Positions 39,683 to 49,343 of a stretch of 53,988 nt of DNA are shown piece by piece (the first letter of the stretch is position 1; each line of letters starts with the position of its first letter). The notes beneath the pieces are model-generated. The model ran no database searches. It saw only the letters and a list, made by a program, of their open reading frames with translations, and had not been told where the DNA came from. Source of the stretch: Bacterioplanes sp. (GTDB taxonomy: Bacteria; Pseudomonadota; Gammaproteobacteria; Pseudomonadales; Oceanobacteraceae); assembly GCA_014859445.1 (NCBI GenBank), contig JACUUC010000020.1:1-53988 (forward strand). Direction: 5' to 3'. The translations under genes and the position numbers were made by a program.

Positions 39683-39719
39683 GCATAAAAAAACCGTCAA
39701 TGTGACGGTTTTTTTATGC
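39683..39719. terminator. Bidirectional terminator between rpoS and fdxA
   Basis: A perfect 17-bp inverted repeat around a 3-base loop, with the core ACCGTCA/TGACGGT, an A-run on the left and a T-run on the right. It serves rpoS on the plus strand and fdxA on the minus strand. Confidence 0.95.
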
Positions 39720-39792
39720 CGGTAGATCGTATCGCCTTCTGAGTTCTGGCGTTGACAGAGCCCCTCAGAGTTTCGACAAGCAAGCGCTGCGA

Positions 39793-40116
39793 TCAGCGCT
39801 CTAGGTATTGCAGTTTATCAGGCACGCCATCCCACTCCGCCGCATCGGGTAGCGGGTCTTTTTGTTCGGAAATGTTGGGCCATACTTCCGCCAATTCGGC
39901 ATTCAGTTCAATGTATTTTTCTTGTCCGGCGGGCACTTCGTCTTCCGAGAAAATGGCCTCGGCAGGACACTCTGGCTCACACAGGGCGCAATCAATACAC
40001 TCGTCTGGATGAATGACCAAGAAATTTGGGCCTTCATAGAAGCAATCGACTGGGCAGACTTCTACGCAATCGGTGTACTTACATTTCACGCAGTTATCAG
40101 TTACGACGAACGTCAT
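39793..40116 (-). CDS. fdxA: Seven-iron ferredoxin FdxA
   Basis: This is the 107-residue [3Fe-4S][4Fe-4S] ferredoxin common in Pseudomonas and Azotobacter (ferredoxin I type). It starts [25 protein letters not shown]. The first cluster has the spacing that leaves a 3Fe cluster, and [12 protein letters not shown] supplies the 4Fe cluster. The C-terminal 45 residues ([13 protein letters not shown]) are typical of this subfamily. Its electron partner is unknown. It is downstream of mutS on the minus strand and convergent with rpoS, the same order as in Pseudomonas. Confidence 0.96.
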   Translation of the reverse strand: MTFVVTDNCVKCKYTDCVEVCPVDCFYEGPNFLVIHPDECIDCALCEPECPAEAIFSEDEVPAGQEKYIELNAELAEVWPNISEQKDPLPDAAEWDGVPDKLQYLER

Positions 40117-40251
40117 GCGTTGAGTCTCCTAAGCTAATCAGCGATTCTTAAAATAATCGGCAATTCTAGGTAGCCTGAGGCATAACCGCAAGCACTGAAC
40201 TAGAAATAAGCGTTATAGTCTGCTTACTATTGGTTCTAAAAATCACAACAT

Positions 40252-42837
40252 TTATAACAATGTCTTTAGCTCATACAGCAAATTGAGTGCATCGCGTGGG
40301 CTAAGGGCGTCAGGATCAATGTCCAACAAACGTTCTTCCAGAGCGGAAGGTAGGCCGCCAAAAAGGTCATTTTGTTGAGGTGCTTGCTGCGCTGCTACCG
40401 ATGCGGACGGCATGGGTAACGCGTGCCCCTGTCCTTGCCCTTGGCGTTCGAGTTGGCGCAGCTGATGTTTCGCTTGTTCGATGACTTGGGCGGGTACCCC
40501 AGCCAGTTGCGCCACCTGTAAGCCATAGCTTTGGTTGGCAGGTCCTTGTTCTACTGAGTGTAAAAAGATGATTTGCTCATTGTGTTCCGTGGCTTTCAGA
40601 TGCACGTTAATGACGTTATCGTGACGCTCAGGTAATGCGGTCATTTCAAAATAGTGTGTGGCAAATAATGTGTAAGCTCGGACTTGCTCGGCAAGATGGG
40701 CGGCACTGGCCCATGCGAGAGAGAGTCCATCAAAGGTACTGGTGCCACGACCTACTTCATCCATCAGTACCAAGCTCTGGGACGTGGCATTATGCAGAAT
40801 ATTGGCCGTTTCGGTCATTTCTACCATAAACGTTGACCGACCACCGGCCACATCATCGGCCGACCCCATACGGGTAAAGATACGATCAATTGGGCCGAGC
40901 TCACAGCGACTGGCGGGTACGTAACTGCCAATGTGAGCCAGCAGTGCAATGACCGCGACTTGGCGCATATAGGTTGATTTACCGCCCATGTTCGGGCCGG
41001 TAATAATGTGAATACGTTGTTGTTGGTCGAGTCGTGTGCTGTTGGCGACAAATGGTTCAGTAATCAATTGCTCAACAACGGGATGGCGACCGTCTTCAAT
41101 AACGATGCGTTCATCATTGATGAGTGTGGGGGCTTGGAAGCGCAAAGTTTCGGCACGCTCAGCAAGGTTGACCAGCACGTCCAATTCCGATAATGCCGCC
41201 GCGCAAATTTGTAAGTTAGGCAGTGGCACGGCCATGTCGTGTAGCAGCTGTTCGTAGAGATGTTTTTCTCGACTTAATGCACGACTTTTGGCGCTAAGGG
41301 CTTTGTCTTCAAAGGTCTTTAATTCGGGCGTAATAAAACGTTCCGCGTTTTTCAGCGTTTGGCGGCGAATGTATTCCGTTGGCGCTTGCTCGGCTTGAGC
41401 TTTACTGATTTCGATGTAATAACCATGCACACGATTGTAGCCTACTTTTAATGTACTCAGGCCGGTACGCTCTTTTTCTTGTTGTTCGAGGCGAACCAAG
41501 TAATCGCCAGCATTTTCACTCAACTCTCGCAAGTCATCTAATTCGGAATCGTAGCCAGGGGCAATGACACCGCCCTCGCGAATCAGTACCGGAGGGTTGT
41601 CAATAATGGCGGCTTGTAAGCGCTGAACCCAATCTGGGAATGCATCAATGCGTTGTAGCAACGCTCCGGCAAGCGTGCCGTCGATGGTCTGAAGTTGTTG
41701 TCGAATACTGGGTACAACCGTCAAGGCATCACGCAGGCGCGCAAGATCGCGCGGACGTGCGGACCCAAGTGCCACGCGAGACAGGATGCGTTCGATGTCG
41801 CCCACTTGACGAAGATCGGTATGCAAGGCTTCCCAAGCATAATGTTGTATGAGTTGAGCAATGAAAACATGCCGCTGTTGTAACAATGCGTGGCTGCGTA
41901 TGGGACGATTCAACCAGCGTTTAAGCAGTCGACTGCCCATGGCCGTGGCGGTTTTATCCATAATCCAGGCCAATGTATGCTGGCTGTCACCTTTTTGATT
42001 GGTGTCGATCTCTAGGTTACGACGAGAGGCTGGGTCAATAATGATGGCATCGGATGCTTGCTCCACCGTTAAGGCTCGGACATGCGGTAGCGCGGTACGC
42101 TGAGTATCTTGCGCATAATGCAACAGTGCGCCGGCCGCACAAATGGCCGTATTCATGGTGTGACAACCAAACCCTCGTAAATCACGCGTCTGTAATTGCT
42201 GCGTTAATAACCGTTGTGAGGTGTCATGATCAAAATGCCACGGGGCAAGGCGCTTAGTACCTGCGCGTTGTTGCAATGCCTCGGGGAGGCTCTGGTCATC
42301 GCTGCTGAGTAATTCTACGGGTTGAAATCGTTCTACTTCGGCCAGTACATTGGCCTCACCATCCACTTCCATCACACTAAAGCGCCCACTACTGATATCC
42401 AGTACGGCTAAGCCAAAGCGCTGTTGTTGACGATAAATACTGAGGAGTAAATTATCCCGCTGTTCATCCAATAAGGCTTCATCGGTAATCGTGCCCGGAG
42501 TGATCACGCGCATGACTTTGCGCGCTACGGGGCCTTTGCTGGTGGCGGGGTCACCGATTTGTTCGGCAATAGCAACCGAAACACCTTGCTTTACCAATTT
42601 GGCGATGTAGTTTTCTGCGGCATGATAGGGAATGCCAGCCATTGGGATTGGCTCCCCACCGCTATGGCCGCGTGCGGTCAGTGTGATGTCCAATAGCTGT
42701 GCCGCACGTTTGGCGTCGTTATAAAACAGCTCATAAAAGTCGCCCATGCGATAAAACAGCAACGTATCGGAAAACTCCGCTTTGATTGTCAAATACTGTT
42801 GCATCATCGGTGTGTGTTGGCGGGTGTCCTGACTCAT
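40252..42837 (-). CDS. mutS: DNA mismatch repair protein MutS
   Basis: MutS recognises mismatches and starts repair with MutL. The 861-residue product (E. coli 853) has the N-terminal mismatch-binding domain with the Phe-x-Glu motif region ([17 protein letters not shown]), connector and clamp domains. The ATPase has Walker [29 protein letters not shown] (Walker B) and ATHYFEMT. It ends in the helix-turn-helix dimer region. AGGA lies 8 bases upstream of the ATG. It is divergent from pncC and 135 bases upstream of fdxA. Confidence 0.98.
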   Translation of the reverse strand: MSQDTRQHTPMMQQYLTIKAEFSDTLLFYRMGDFYELFYNDAKRAAQLLDITLTARGHSGGEPIPMAGIPYHAAENYIAKLVKQGVSVAIAEQIGDPATSKGPVARKVMRVITPGTITDEALLDEQRDNLLLSIYRQQQRFGLAVLDISSGRFSVMEVDGEANVLAEVERFQPVELLSSDDQSLPEALQQRAGTKRLAPWHFDHDTSQRLLTQQLQTRDLRGFGCHTMNTAICAAGALLHYAQDTQRTALPHVRALTVEQASDAIIIDPASRRNLEIDTNQKGDSQHTLAWIMDKTATAMGSRLLKRWLNRPIRSHALLQQRHVFIAQLIQHYAWEALHTDLRQVGDIERILSRVALGSARPRDLARLRDALTVVPSIRQQLQTIDGTLAGALLQRIDAFPDWVQRLQAAIIDNPPVLIREGGVIAPGYDSELDDLRELSENAGDYLVRLEQQEKERTGLSTLKVGYNRVHGYYIEISKAQAEQAPTEYIRRQTLKNAERFITPELKTFEDKALSAKSRALSREKHLYEQLLHDMAVPLPNLQICAAALSELDVLVNLAERAETLRFQAPTLINDERIVIEDGRHPVVEQLITEPFVANSTRLDQQQRIHIITGPNMGGKSTYMRQVAVIALLAHIGSYVPASRCELGPIDRIFTRMGSADDVAGGRSTFMVEMTETANILHNATSQSLVLMDEVGRGTSTFDGLSLAWASAAHLAEQVRAYTLFATHYFEMTALPERHDNVINVHLKATEHNEQIIFLHSVEQGPANQSYGLQVAQLAGVPAQVIEQAKHQLRQLERQGQGQGHALPMPSASVAAQQAPQQNDLFGGLPSALEERLLDIDPDALSPRDALNLLYELKTLL

Positions 42838-42995
42838 GAGAGATCCTGATGGGGTACAAAAAGGCGACGTTAATGACGTTTGGCATTGTAGGGATTCGCG
42901 TCGATCACGTCCAACAACAGAGTGTCATCGTGACTCTTTGCCAATGGACGTTACGGGTGTAAGGTAAATCGGACAATCAATGTTGAGGACATGGT

Positions 42996-43481
42996 ATGAC
43001 TCCTGAATTACAACCGATCATTACGGCCTTGGCGGATATTCTACAAGGTCGCAATTGGCGTGTGGTGACCGCTGAATCCTGCACCGGGGGAGGAATTGCC
43101 AATGCCATGACTGACTTAGCGGGTAGCTCAGCGTGGTTTGAATGTGGATTTGTCACCTACTCCAATGAAGCCAAAGTTCGCTACTTGGGTGTGCCTATCA
43201 CGATTATTGAGCAGCACGGCGCGGTGAGCGAAGCAACGGTGCGTGCGATGGTCATTGGCGCCGTGAATAACAGTTTGGGTGATGTGGCGGTGGCGGTCAG
43301 TGGCATTGCCGGGCCTGGAGGAGGTTCAAGTGACAAACCGGTTGGTACGGTTTGGTTTGCTTGGGGGACCGCAGAGCATCAAATCGTGGAATGCTGTCAT
43401 TTTCCGGGTGGGCGTCAGCAGGTGCGTGCTTTGGCGGTAGCTCATGGCATACAGGGGTTATGTCGATTTTTGGCTTGTTAA
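42996..43481 (+). CDS. pncC: Nicotinamide-nucleotide amidohydrolase PncC (CinA C-terminal domain)
   Basis: PncC deamidates nicotinamide mononucleotide to nicotinic acid mononucleotide in NAD recycling. The 161-residue protein is the stand-alone CinA C-terminal domain. It has the substrate motif TAESCTGGGIANAMTDLAGSS, VTYSNEAKVRYLGV, the AVSEATVRAM helix and SGIAGPGGGSSDKPVGTVWF. TGAGGACA lies 8 bases before the ATG. The order mutS-pncC-recA is conserved across gammaproteobacteria. Competence is not implied by the family name CinA. Confidence 0.95.
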   Translation: MTPELQPIITALADILQGRNWRVVTAESCTGGGIANAMTDLAGSSAWFECGFVTYSNEAKVRYLGVPITIIEQHGAVSEATVRAMVIGAVNNSLGDVAVAVSGIAGPGGGSSDKPVGTVWFAWGTAEHQIVECCHFPGGRQQVRALAVAHGIQGLCRFLAC

Positions 43482-43550
43482 CGGTGGAGGCCAAGCTGCG
43501 CATGGTATTTTGTAAAATAGGGTTGGCGATCGAAATAACTTATGCTTAAA

Positions 43551-43570
43551 TACTGGTTAAATTTACAGTG
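43551..43570 (+). promoter_or_regulatory. LexA (SOS) box of recA
   Basis: TACTGG-N8-ACAGTG fits the gammaproteobacterial LexA consensus TACTGT-N8-ACAGTA, with the core CTGG-N8-ACAG off by one base. It lies 70 bases before the recA ATG. A plausible promoter (TTGGCG at 43523-43528, TTAAAT at 43546-43551) runs into it, so LexA would block transcription start. Confidence 0.82.
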
Positions 43571-43640
43571 TTTTCGTATGAGTGGATAGCCACCTTCGTA
43601 CACACGTTGAAACACAGCAGCAACCCAAAAGGATAAAGCG

Positions 43641-44693
43641 ATGGACGCAAATAAGCAAAAAGCACTTGATGCCGCGTTAACTCAAATTGAGCGCCAGTTT
43701 GGTAAAGGCGCCATCATGAAAATGGGCGAGCAGCCTCGCGAAGCCATTCCGGCCATCTCTACTGGCTCTTTGGGATTGGATGTTGCTTTGGGTATTGGTG
43801 GTTTACCCATGGGTCGCATTGTTGAAATTTATGGCCCTGAAAGCTCGGGTAAAACAACGCTGTGTTTATCGGCGATGGCGCAAGCCCAAAAAATGGGTAA
43901 AACCGTTGCCATTATTGATGCTGAGCATGCGCTTGATCCGCTGTACGCTGAAAAGCTGGGTATTGATTTGGACAGTTTGCTGGTATCGCAACCGGATACG
44001 GGCGAGCAAGCGTTAGAAATATGTGACAGCTTGGTACGTTCTGGTGCGGTGGATGTCATTGTCGTGGATTCTGTGGCGGCTTTGGTTCCTAAGGCGGAAA
44101 TCGAAGGTGAGATGGGCGATAGCCATGTGGGGTTGCAGGCACGTTTAATGTCTCAGGCGCTACGAAAAATCACTGGCAATGTTAAAAATGCGAATTGTTT
44201 GGTGATCTTCATTAACCAAATTCGTATGAAAATTGGTGTGATGTTTGGAAGCCCTGAAACGACCACGGGTGGCAACGCACTGAAATTTTATGCTTCTGTG
44301 CGTTTGGACATTCGTCGTATCGGCTCGGTGAAGCAGGGCGATGAAGTGATTGGTAATGAGACACGCGTCAAAGTGGTGAAAAACAAAGTATCGCCGCCAT
44401 TCAAACAAGCCGAATTCCAGATTATGTATGGTCAGGGCATTTACCACATGGGTGAAGTGATCGACTTGGGTGTGAAGTGCAACTTAGTTGATAAGTCGGG
44501 TGCTTGGTATAGCTATAAGGGCGATAAAATTGGGCAAGGCAAGGCAAATGCGGCGCAATACTTGAGTGAACATCCTGAAATGGCGGCTGAGATTGAAGCC
44601 GGTATTCGAGGTCAGTTATTGGCCGCGCAGGTAACGGCCAAAGCGGGTGATACGGCGGTTGCGAAGGAAGATGATGAGCTGGCCGACTTCTAA
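43641..44693 (+). CDS. recA: Recombinase RecA
   Basis: RecA forms the filament for homologous recombination and triggers LexA self-cleavage. The 350-residue product (E. coli 353) begins [23 protein letters not shown]. It has Walker [14 protein letters not shown]-binding loops L1 and L2 (the latter [21 protein letters not shown]) and an acidic C-terminus (KEDDELADF). AAGGAT lies 8 bases upstream of the ATG. A LexA box precedes it. The last 20 bases overlap the proposed recX start, which is tighter than in E. coli. Confidence 0.99.
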   Translation: MDANKQKALDAALTQIERQFGKGAIMKMGEQPREAIPAISTGSLGLDVALGIGGLPMGRIVEIYGPESSGKTTLCLSAMAQAQKMGKTVAIIDAEHALDPLYAEKLGIDLDSLLVSQPDTGEQALEICDSLVRSGAVDVIVVDSVAALVPKAEIEGEMGDSHVGLQARLMSQALRKITGNVKNANCLVIFINQIRMKIGVMFGSPETTTGGNALKFYASVRLDIRRIGSVKQGDEVIGNETRVKVVKNKVSPPFKQAEFQIMYGQGIYHMGEVIDLGVKCNLVDKSGAWYSYKGDKIGQGKANAAQYLSEHPEMAAEIEAGIRGQLLAAQVTAKAGDTAVAKEDDELADF

Positions 44694-45153
44694 CAAAGCG
44701 CTCAGTGCCAATGAGTTGCGGCGTGCAGCCATCGATTTGTTGGCACGTCGCGACTATTCTCGCTACGAATTGTGGCAGAAGCTGTCTGTAAAGGCCGTTG
44801 ATGCTAACGAACTCGAACACGTGCTAGATGATTTGAGTGAGCGTCAGTGGCAGTCTGACGCACGCTTTGCCCGCCTTTTTCTGTCCAGTTCCCAACAGCG
44901 AGGTCATGGTCCGCTGCGCATTCAGCAGGGTATGCGGCAAAAAGGCATTGCCAGTGCCGAGATAGACGTTGCGTTTGCTGAAGCCGATGTCGATTGGTGT
45001 GCTTTAGCGATGCGCGTTGTGCAAAAAAAAGCCGCAACCTTGCCTGACTTGAATCAGAAATCACGAGAGAAATTGTATCGTTTTTTAGCGAGTCGGGGCT
45101 TTGATGGCGAACACATTCGCGTAGCGATGACATCACTTTCCGAGTCGGAATAA
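44674..45153 (+). CDS. recX: Regulatory protein RecX
   Basis: RecX binds inside the RecA filament and limits its extension. The 159-residue product (E. coli 166) is built of three-helix repeats, with [23 protein letters not shown] at the start, [20 protein letters not shown] in the middle and [16 protein letters not shown] at the end. ATG 44674 has AAGGA 5 bases upstream, inside the recA 3' end; it gives a 20-base overlap in another frame. The neighbouring ATG 44671 is too close to the ribosome binding site. alaS, the next gene in E. coli, is here displaced by about 4 kb. Confidence 0.93.
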   Translation: MSWPTSNKALSANELRRAAIDLLARRDYSRYELWQKLSVKAVDANELEHVLDDLSERQWQSDARFARLFLSSSQQRGHGPLRIQQGMRQKGIASAEIDVAFAEADVDWCALAMRVVQKKAATLPDLNQKSREKLYRFLASRGFDGEHIRVAMTSLSESE

Positions 45154-45333
45154 GTCATCATCCTGTCTAAACTGACATTTCTTGTTCTTCTTACTCTGTG
45201 TCGCCTCAGTCTATTGACCTGACTGACCTGCCTTACGATGATCATTGATTAATAATAACGAGATTAATTGCCTACAAATTGTGCGCCTACGTGACAGTTG
45301 TGGTCGATTCGTTTGCATCATACAGGGGAGTTT

Positions 45334-46359
45334 ATGGGCTCAGCGGGTCAGGTAGATTCCGAGCTTGTGCAGCATTTGCTGTCGTTTTGGGATTGTCGAG
45401 GCATCGAGGTGGAACCTTTGTGTCAATATCTCGGGATAGAATCGGGTGTTATTTTGCCGCGCTGGTTTTGTACCACGACGGTGGCTGAGGTGTTGGAACG
45501 AGCAACACTATTAAGCAATGATCCTTTATTACCATTGCATACGGGTGTGTATTTAGCAGGCTGTGACCTGCCTTTGGTACGTTTGTTGTCGTTAGGGCAG
45601 TCGCTTTCCGTGAGCATGCCACTCGCTTTGCAAGCGTGCGCCATGAGTAGTGGCAGTGCCAAATACCATATTGAAACCACGTCTGCGGAAATTCAGATAC
45701 ATGTCCAATCAATGGGCTCGGCCAATAATGCGCACTGTGCCGCCCATTTGATGGCACTGGCGCTGTTGCTAACCGCTTGTCGTCAACAGATCAGTCGCAT
45801 GGTGTGGCAAGACTTTTCGCTGTCTGTGGCAAGCGAAGAGGCTTTGCCAGCCATCCGCATAAACGAATGTTTGGATGTTCCTGTGCAACGAAATGGACAT
45901 TGGTGTTTGTCTATTCGTATGCCAGCGTGGCTGTATGCTCACGAAGATCGCCCACAAGCCAATTTTGATCTGATGTGGCGTCAGCTGCAGCGTCATTATA
46001 AAAAAATGCATGATTACGAACGTTTGCAGGCCGAGTTACAGCATGTCATTGAGCAAGGTCTGTTGCATCGACAGCTCTCGCAAGAATGGGTGGCGGCCGA
46101 ATTAGGCATCAATATTCGGAATCTGCAACGACGCTTGAAAGCGTTGGGTACTACCTATCAGGCTTTGCTTGATCGTGCCCGCCGAGATATGGCGTTGAAC
46201 CTCATTGAGCAAACGGAGTTGTCGTTGGCGGATATATCCTTCGCGGTTGGCTATACCGAGCCCAGCGCTTTTTATAAGGCCTTTAAGCGCTGGACAGAGC
46301 AAACTCCCGGGGACTATCGTCAACGTTTGTTTAATGTAGCTTCAGTCGCGGCCGAATAA
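45334..46359 (+). CDS. AraC-family transcriptional regulator (OruR/ArgR-like)
   Basis: The 341-residue protein has an N-terminal ligand-type domain of about 210 residues of the kind found in OruR/ornithine-utilisation and similar Pseudomonas regulators. A C-terminal AraC DNA-binding domain with two helix-turn-helix motifs follows: [20 protein letters not shown] and [20 protein letters not shown]. It ends in the typical [12 protein letters not shown] 45334 has GGGGAG 3 bases upstream; GTG 45298 is in frame. The ligand and targets are unknown. Its stop lies inside the convergent NADH dehydrogenase gene (29-base overlap). No obvious regulon gene is divergent from it; recX is upstream on the same strand. 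Confidence 0.9.
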   Translation: MGSAGQVDSELVQHLLSFWDCRGIEVEPLCQYLGIESGVILPRWFCTTTVAEVLERATLLSNDPLLPLHTGVYLAGCDLPLVRLLSLGQSLSVSMPLALQACAMSSGSAKYHIETTSAEIQIHVQSMGSANNAHCAAHLMALALLLTACRQQISRMVWQDFSLSVASEEALPAIRINECLDVPVQRNGHWCLSIRMPAWLYAHEDRPQANFDLMWRQLQRHYKKMHDYERLQAELQHVIEQGLLHRQLSQEWVAAELGINIRNLQRRLKALGTTYQALLDRARRDMALNLIEQTELSLADISFAVGYTEPSAFYKAFKRWTEQTPGDYRQRLFNVASVAAE

Positions 46360-47617
46360 CCTTATTAATGTGACCAACCAGAGACAGTAATAGGGTGTGC
46401 CAATAGCCATGCAGCGCAATTTGGTGCATACGATAGAGTGACACGTACACCAACCGAGCAAGGCGGCCCTCAATCATCATTGAGCCGCTAGTGAGGTTGC
46501 CCATGAGGCTCCCCACGGTGCTGTAGCGACTGAGCGACACCAATGAGCCTTTGTCGCGAAACACAAACGCGGGTAGCGGTTTGCCTTGATGCCGAGCTTT
46601 TAGCACTTTGAGTAAGTGGTTGGCTTGTTGGTGAGCGACTTGTGCGCGAGGTGGTACCGCTTTGCCATCGGCTTGCAATAAACAGGCAACATCACCAAAT
46701 GCAAAAATGGATTCGTCTTCGGTTTGTAGGTGATCATTAATCAGTATTTGATTGCTGCGATTGGTGGCCAACCCCAATGTACCAACAAAATCAGGCGCCT
46801 TCACACCGGCCGCCCATACTTTCAAGCGTGCCGGTATGGTACGGCCATCCTTCGTTTGGAAACCATGCGCATCGACACCTGTGATTAAGGTGTTCGTGCA
46901 TACTTGAACGCCCAGATGTTCGAGTTCATGCTGGGCGGATGCGGATAGGCGTGGTGGTAGCGCCGGTAAAATACGATCTCCCGCTTCAATCAAAGAAACC
47001 TTTAAATTGGCTGGTGTCAGTTTTTTAAGCCCATAACTGACCAGTACTTCGGCCGTGTTGTATAGCTCGGCCGACAATTCCACCCCAGTCGCACCCGCCC
47101 CGACGATGGCGATTTCGAGATCTTGTGGTTCGTTTGTATTGGCGTTGGCGCGTAAAAACTCATTGAGTAGGGTTTGGTGGAAACGTTCGGCCTGTTTGCG
47201 GCTGTCTAGGAAGATGCAATGTTCCTTTGCGCCTGGTGTACCAAAGTCGTTGGTGACGCTACCGATGGCAATGACCAGCACATCGTAATCGACACGACGT
47301 TCTGGCACGATCACGTCATTATTTTCATCGGTGATAGGGGCGAGCAACACGTGTTTGCGTTCTCGATCAAGCCCTGACATTCGACCCAGCTGAAAATTGA
47401 AACCATGAACTTTACCATGGGCGCGGTAGTTCAATTCATCAATACCACCGTCCAGCGCGCCTGTGGCGACTTCGTGCAGCAAGGGTTTCCAGAGATGAGT
47501 TGGGTTGGCATCAATCAGCTCAATCTGAGCTTTTTGATGGCGGCCTAAATGGCGACCAAGTTGTGTGGCGAGTTCCAAGCCGCCTGCACCACCGCCAACA
47601 ATGACGATTCGTTGCAT
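46331..47617 (-). CDS. ndh: Type II NADH:quinone oxidoreductase (NDH-2)
   Basis: NDH-2 oxidises NADH with a single FAD and reduces quinone without pumping protons. The 428-residue product (E. coli 434) has an N-terminal FAD site [32 protein letters not shown], an NADH site [16 protein letters not shown] and the FAD-closing [12 protein letters not shown] hydrophobic or amphipathic C-terminal helix provides membrane attachment. ATG 47617 is preceded by TAGGAGTAAGGGC; the longer frame is unconserved. It overlaps the convergent AraC-family gene by 29 bases. The small membrane protein gene upstream is on the same strand, 85 bases away. Confidence 0.94.
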   Translation of the reverse strand: MQRIVIVGGGAGGLELATQLGRHLGRHQKAQIELIDANPTHLWKPLLHEVATGALDGGIDELNYRAHGKVHGFNFQLGRMSGLDRERKHVLLAPITDENNDVIVPERRVDYDVLVIAIGSVTNDFGTPGAKEHCIFLDSRKQAERFHQTLLNEFLRANANTNEPQDLEIAIVGAGATGVELSAELYNTAEVLVSYGLKKLTPANLKVSLIEAGDRILPALPPRLSASAQHELEHLGVQVCTNTLITGVDAHGFQTKDGRTIPARLKVWAAGVKAPDFVGTLGLATNRSNQILINDHLQTEDESIFAFGDVACLLQADGKAVPPRAQVAHQQANHLLKVLKARHQGKPLPAFVFRDKGSLVSLSRYSTVGSLMGNLTSGSMMIEGRLARLVYVSLYRMHQIALHGYWHTLLLSLVGHINKVIRPRLKLH

Positions 47618-47702
47618 GCCCTTACTCCTACAAAGCGAAAAATTGTGCGCATTATACGACCTATGGCCTAGACGCATAGGCTTTCGCACAAGAATCTTAG
47701 AA

Positions 47703-47921
47703 TTAGTCGGCAGTCAGCGGCAACAACCCCAATAATAGGGCAATACCAAGCAGAATAATGACGATGCTGGTGATGATGAGGGGGCGTGTTATGTACGTCG
47801 GCAGTGCTAGCCAACGCTGATGCCAGTGTAAAAAGCGAATGTGTGCGAAGGGGCCAATGGCCAAATGCAGCATGATGAGTGCTGTAGCACCCACCATGAG
47901 TAATAAAAATAAACCCGCCAT
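47703..47921 (-). CDS. Small two-helix membrane protein, unknown
   Basis: From ATG 47921 the product has 72 residues: a first membrane helix ([21 protein letters not shown]), a basic/aromatic loop [21 protein letters not shown] and a second helix ([20 protein letters not shown]). The ATG is 8 bases after the stop of the upstream repeat-protein gene, suggesting coupling. The frame stays open back to 48014, and GTG 47963 would overlap the upstream gene; neither has a good ribosome binding site. I do not recognise the family. It may be partnered with the upstream periplasmic protein. Confidence 0.6.
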   Translation of the reverse strand: MAGLFLLLMVGATALIMLHLAIGPFAHIRFLHWHQRWLALPTYITRPLIITSIVIILLGIALLLGLLPLTAD

Positions 47922-47929
47922 GCTCAGTG

Positions 47930-48889
47930 TTACCGAGATAAAGATTCCAGCATAGAGTGACACGCCTGTTGATTCAATGCTTCTTCGGCGCTGTAAACGG
48001 TTAACTCGATGCATTGGTGCAAAAGCTGCTGGATCCGTTTGTTGTATTTAATGGCATCCAAACGTAGCAGGGCTTGGGCGAATTCTTTGTAGACGACTGG
48101 CAATTGATCTTCGAGTGACAAGGCGAGTTCAAACGCATCAATGGCACGCGATTCCGTGGCACCATAGGTCATGCGCCCAACCCAAGAGCCTACGCGCTCG
48201 ACGACGCCAGCATAAATGCCGCCTAATGTTGCCGGGTACATCATATTATTTGGGTAGCGAGTCTGCAGGTCTTGTAATGTGTCGCGTGCACGACTGACCA
48301 GGCCGCTATTGGTCGCGGCGCTGGTGCTGAGCAGTTCCAATGTGCGTGCGTGGGCGTAAGTGAGACCAAATTGCGCGAACGCATAATCAGGGACAAGAGG
48401 GAGCAGTGCTTCTGATTGCTGAGCCACTTCACGAAAAATACGTAATTTTTCATCCTGGTCGGTTTCAACCAGCGCGGTATGCATCAATCGCGCATACAGA
48501 CCTGGAATGCTACCGGCAATACCTAATTGCATGCCCAGTTCATAGGCGGGCAAAAAATCACCTTCAAAATGCAATCGCCAGACTTGCTGTAACGCCAGTA
48601 GTAAGGGTTCTGCATTGCCCTGTGCGTAGGCTTGAAGTGCGGGGTGAGCGTCTGCAGATTGCGCTTGCTGCACCAATGTATGAGCCAGTGTGGGATAACG
48701 TTCTAGCAGACGTTCGTATTCTGTTTGATCCGGAAAAGGTAAGTGTGTACCACGCGCCAACAGCGGCCAATACTCGCGTAAACGATCTCCTTGATAGTCG
48801 AAGGTCATCGATTTGGATGGATTGACTTGACTAGCATGGGCTGGAAACGCCACAACAACTAAGCAAAAAATAACAAAGAGAAAGGGCAT
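47930..48889 (-). CDS. Periplasmic helical-repeat (TPR-like) protein, uncharacterised
   Basis: The 319-residue product has a signal peptide (PFLFVIFCLVVVAFPAHASQ) and is then all helical, with repeats that look like degenerate tetratricopeptides. A distinctive stretch IYAGVVERVGSWVGRMTYGATESRAIDAFELAL at about residues 235-270 resembles a conserved segment I associate with uncharacterised proteobacterial proteins (V-G-x-L-x-G-G-L-T-Y-G-A-S type). A pair of cysteines near the C-terminus could form a disulfide. ATG 48889 is the first start in front of the signal sequence; the ribosome binding site is weak. It is followed after 8 bases by the small membrane protein gene. Function unknown. Confidence 0.72.
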   Translation of the reverse strand: MPFLFVIFCLVVVAFPAHASQVNPSKSMTFDYQGDRLREYWPLLARGTHLPFPDQTEYERLLERYPTLAHTLVQQAQSADAHPALQAYAQGNAEPLLLALQQVWRLHFEGDFLPAYELGMQLGIAGSIPGLYARLMHTALVETDQDEKLRIFREVAQQSEALLPLVPDYAFAQFGLTYAHARTLELLSTSAATNSGLVSRARDTLQDLQTRYPNNMMYPATLGGIYAGVVERVGSWVGRMTYGATESRAIDAFELALSLEDQLPVVYKEFAQALLRLDAIKYNKRIQQLLHQCIELTVYSAEEALNQQACHSMLESLSR

Positions 48890-48980
48890 AGATCGACAAT
48901 CCACAAGAGATGATTGCCGATTATAACCCGTCACTTGTTACAAAGCCTGTTCGATCCGGCCAATTTCGTTGGCAGGGTGC

Positions 48981-49184
48981 TTAGTTAAACGCGTTGCCAG
49001 GTTTAAGGCCGATCAATTTTAGTATTTTTGCCAGTGGGCAGAATCCAGTGAAGGCCGCTTGCAGCATATTGAAGCCAACAAACGCCGTAAAGAATAACCA
49101 ATACACATGGTGTACTTGAGAAAGTACCACGCTCAATACGATAAAACAGCCAGCGATGGCAAAGACAAGGCGGTCAATGTTCAT
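48981..49184 (-). CDS. DUF2892 membrane protein (YgaP transmembrane-domain-like)
   Basis: The 67-residue product has two membrane helices and the family motif [18 protein letters not shown]. This is the C-terminal membrane domain of YgaP without its rhodanese (sulfurtransferase) half. Stand-alone DUF2892 proteins are often linked to sulfide or persulfide and thiol stress and controlled by ArsR-type repressors such as YgaV/BigR. ATG 49184 has GGAGA 7 bases upstream. A perfect 16-bp palindrome lies just before the gene. Its neighbours are the repeat protein (downstream) and alaS (divergent). Confidence 0.85.
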   Translation of the reverse strand: MNIDRLVFAIAGCFIVLSVVLSQVHHVYWLFFTAFVGFNMLQAAFTGFCPLAKILKLIGLKPGNAFN

Positions 49185-49202
49185 AGGTAATCTCCGAGAT
49201 GG

Positions 49203-49218
49203 ATTAGAATATTCTAAT
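49203..49218 (-). promoter_or_regulatory. 16-bp perfect palindrome upstream of the DUF2892 gene, possible ArsR-type operator
   Basis: ATTAGAAT/ATTCTAAT is a perfect palindrome about 18 bases before the start codon, in an AT-rich promoter region. AT-rich palindromes of this form are typical binding sites of ArsR/SmtB-family repressors, and DUF2892 genes are often controlled by them. No such regulator is encoded in the window. Confidence 0.5.
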
Positions 49219-49343
49219 ATAGTTATATTGTTGGTGAGGTTAGTCAAGCGCTTTTTGTAAAACGTGCAGACAATACTCGGAGTCTTCGCCGCAAACCGCT
49301 ATACTGCCTTTTTTACAATCAGCTTCCGGATAAGCGCAGACGT

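Noticed and set aside
39659..39792. Possible RsmZ-type small RNA between rpoS and fdxA, where Pseudomonas carries rsmZ.
   Set aside because: The gap is 134 bases, is dominated by the bidirectional terminator and shows no GGA-bearing hairpins on either strand.
47626..47640. A TGTAGGAG on the minus strand resembling the REP unit.
   Set aside because: It is the ribosome binding site region of ndh and lacks the palindromic core.
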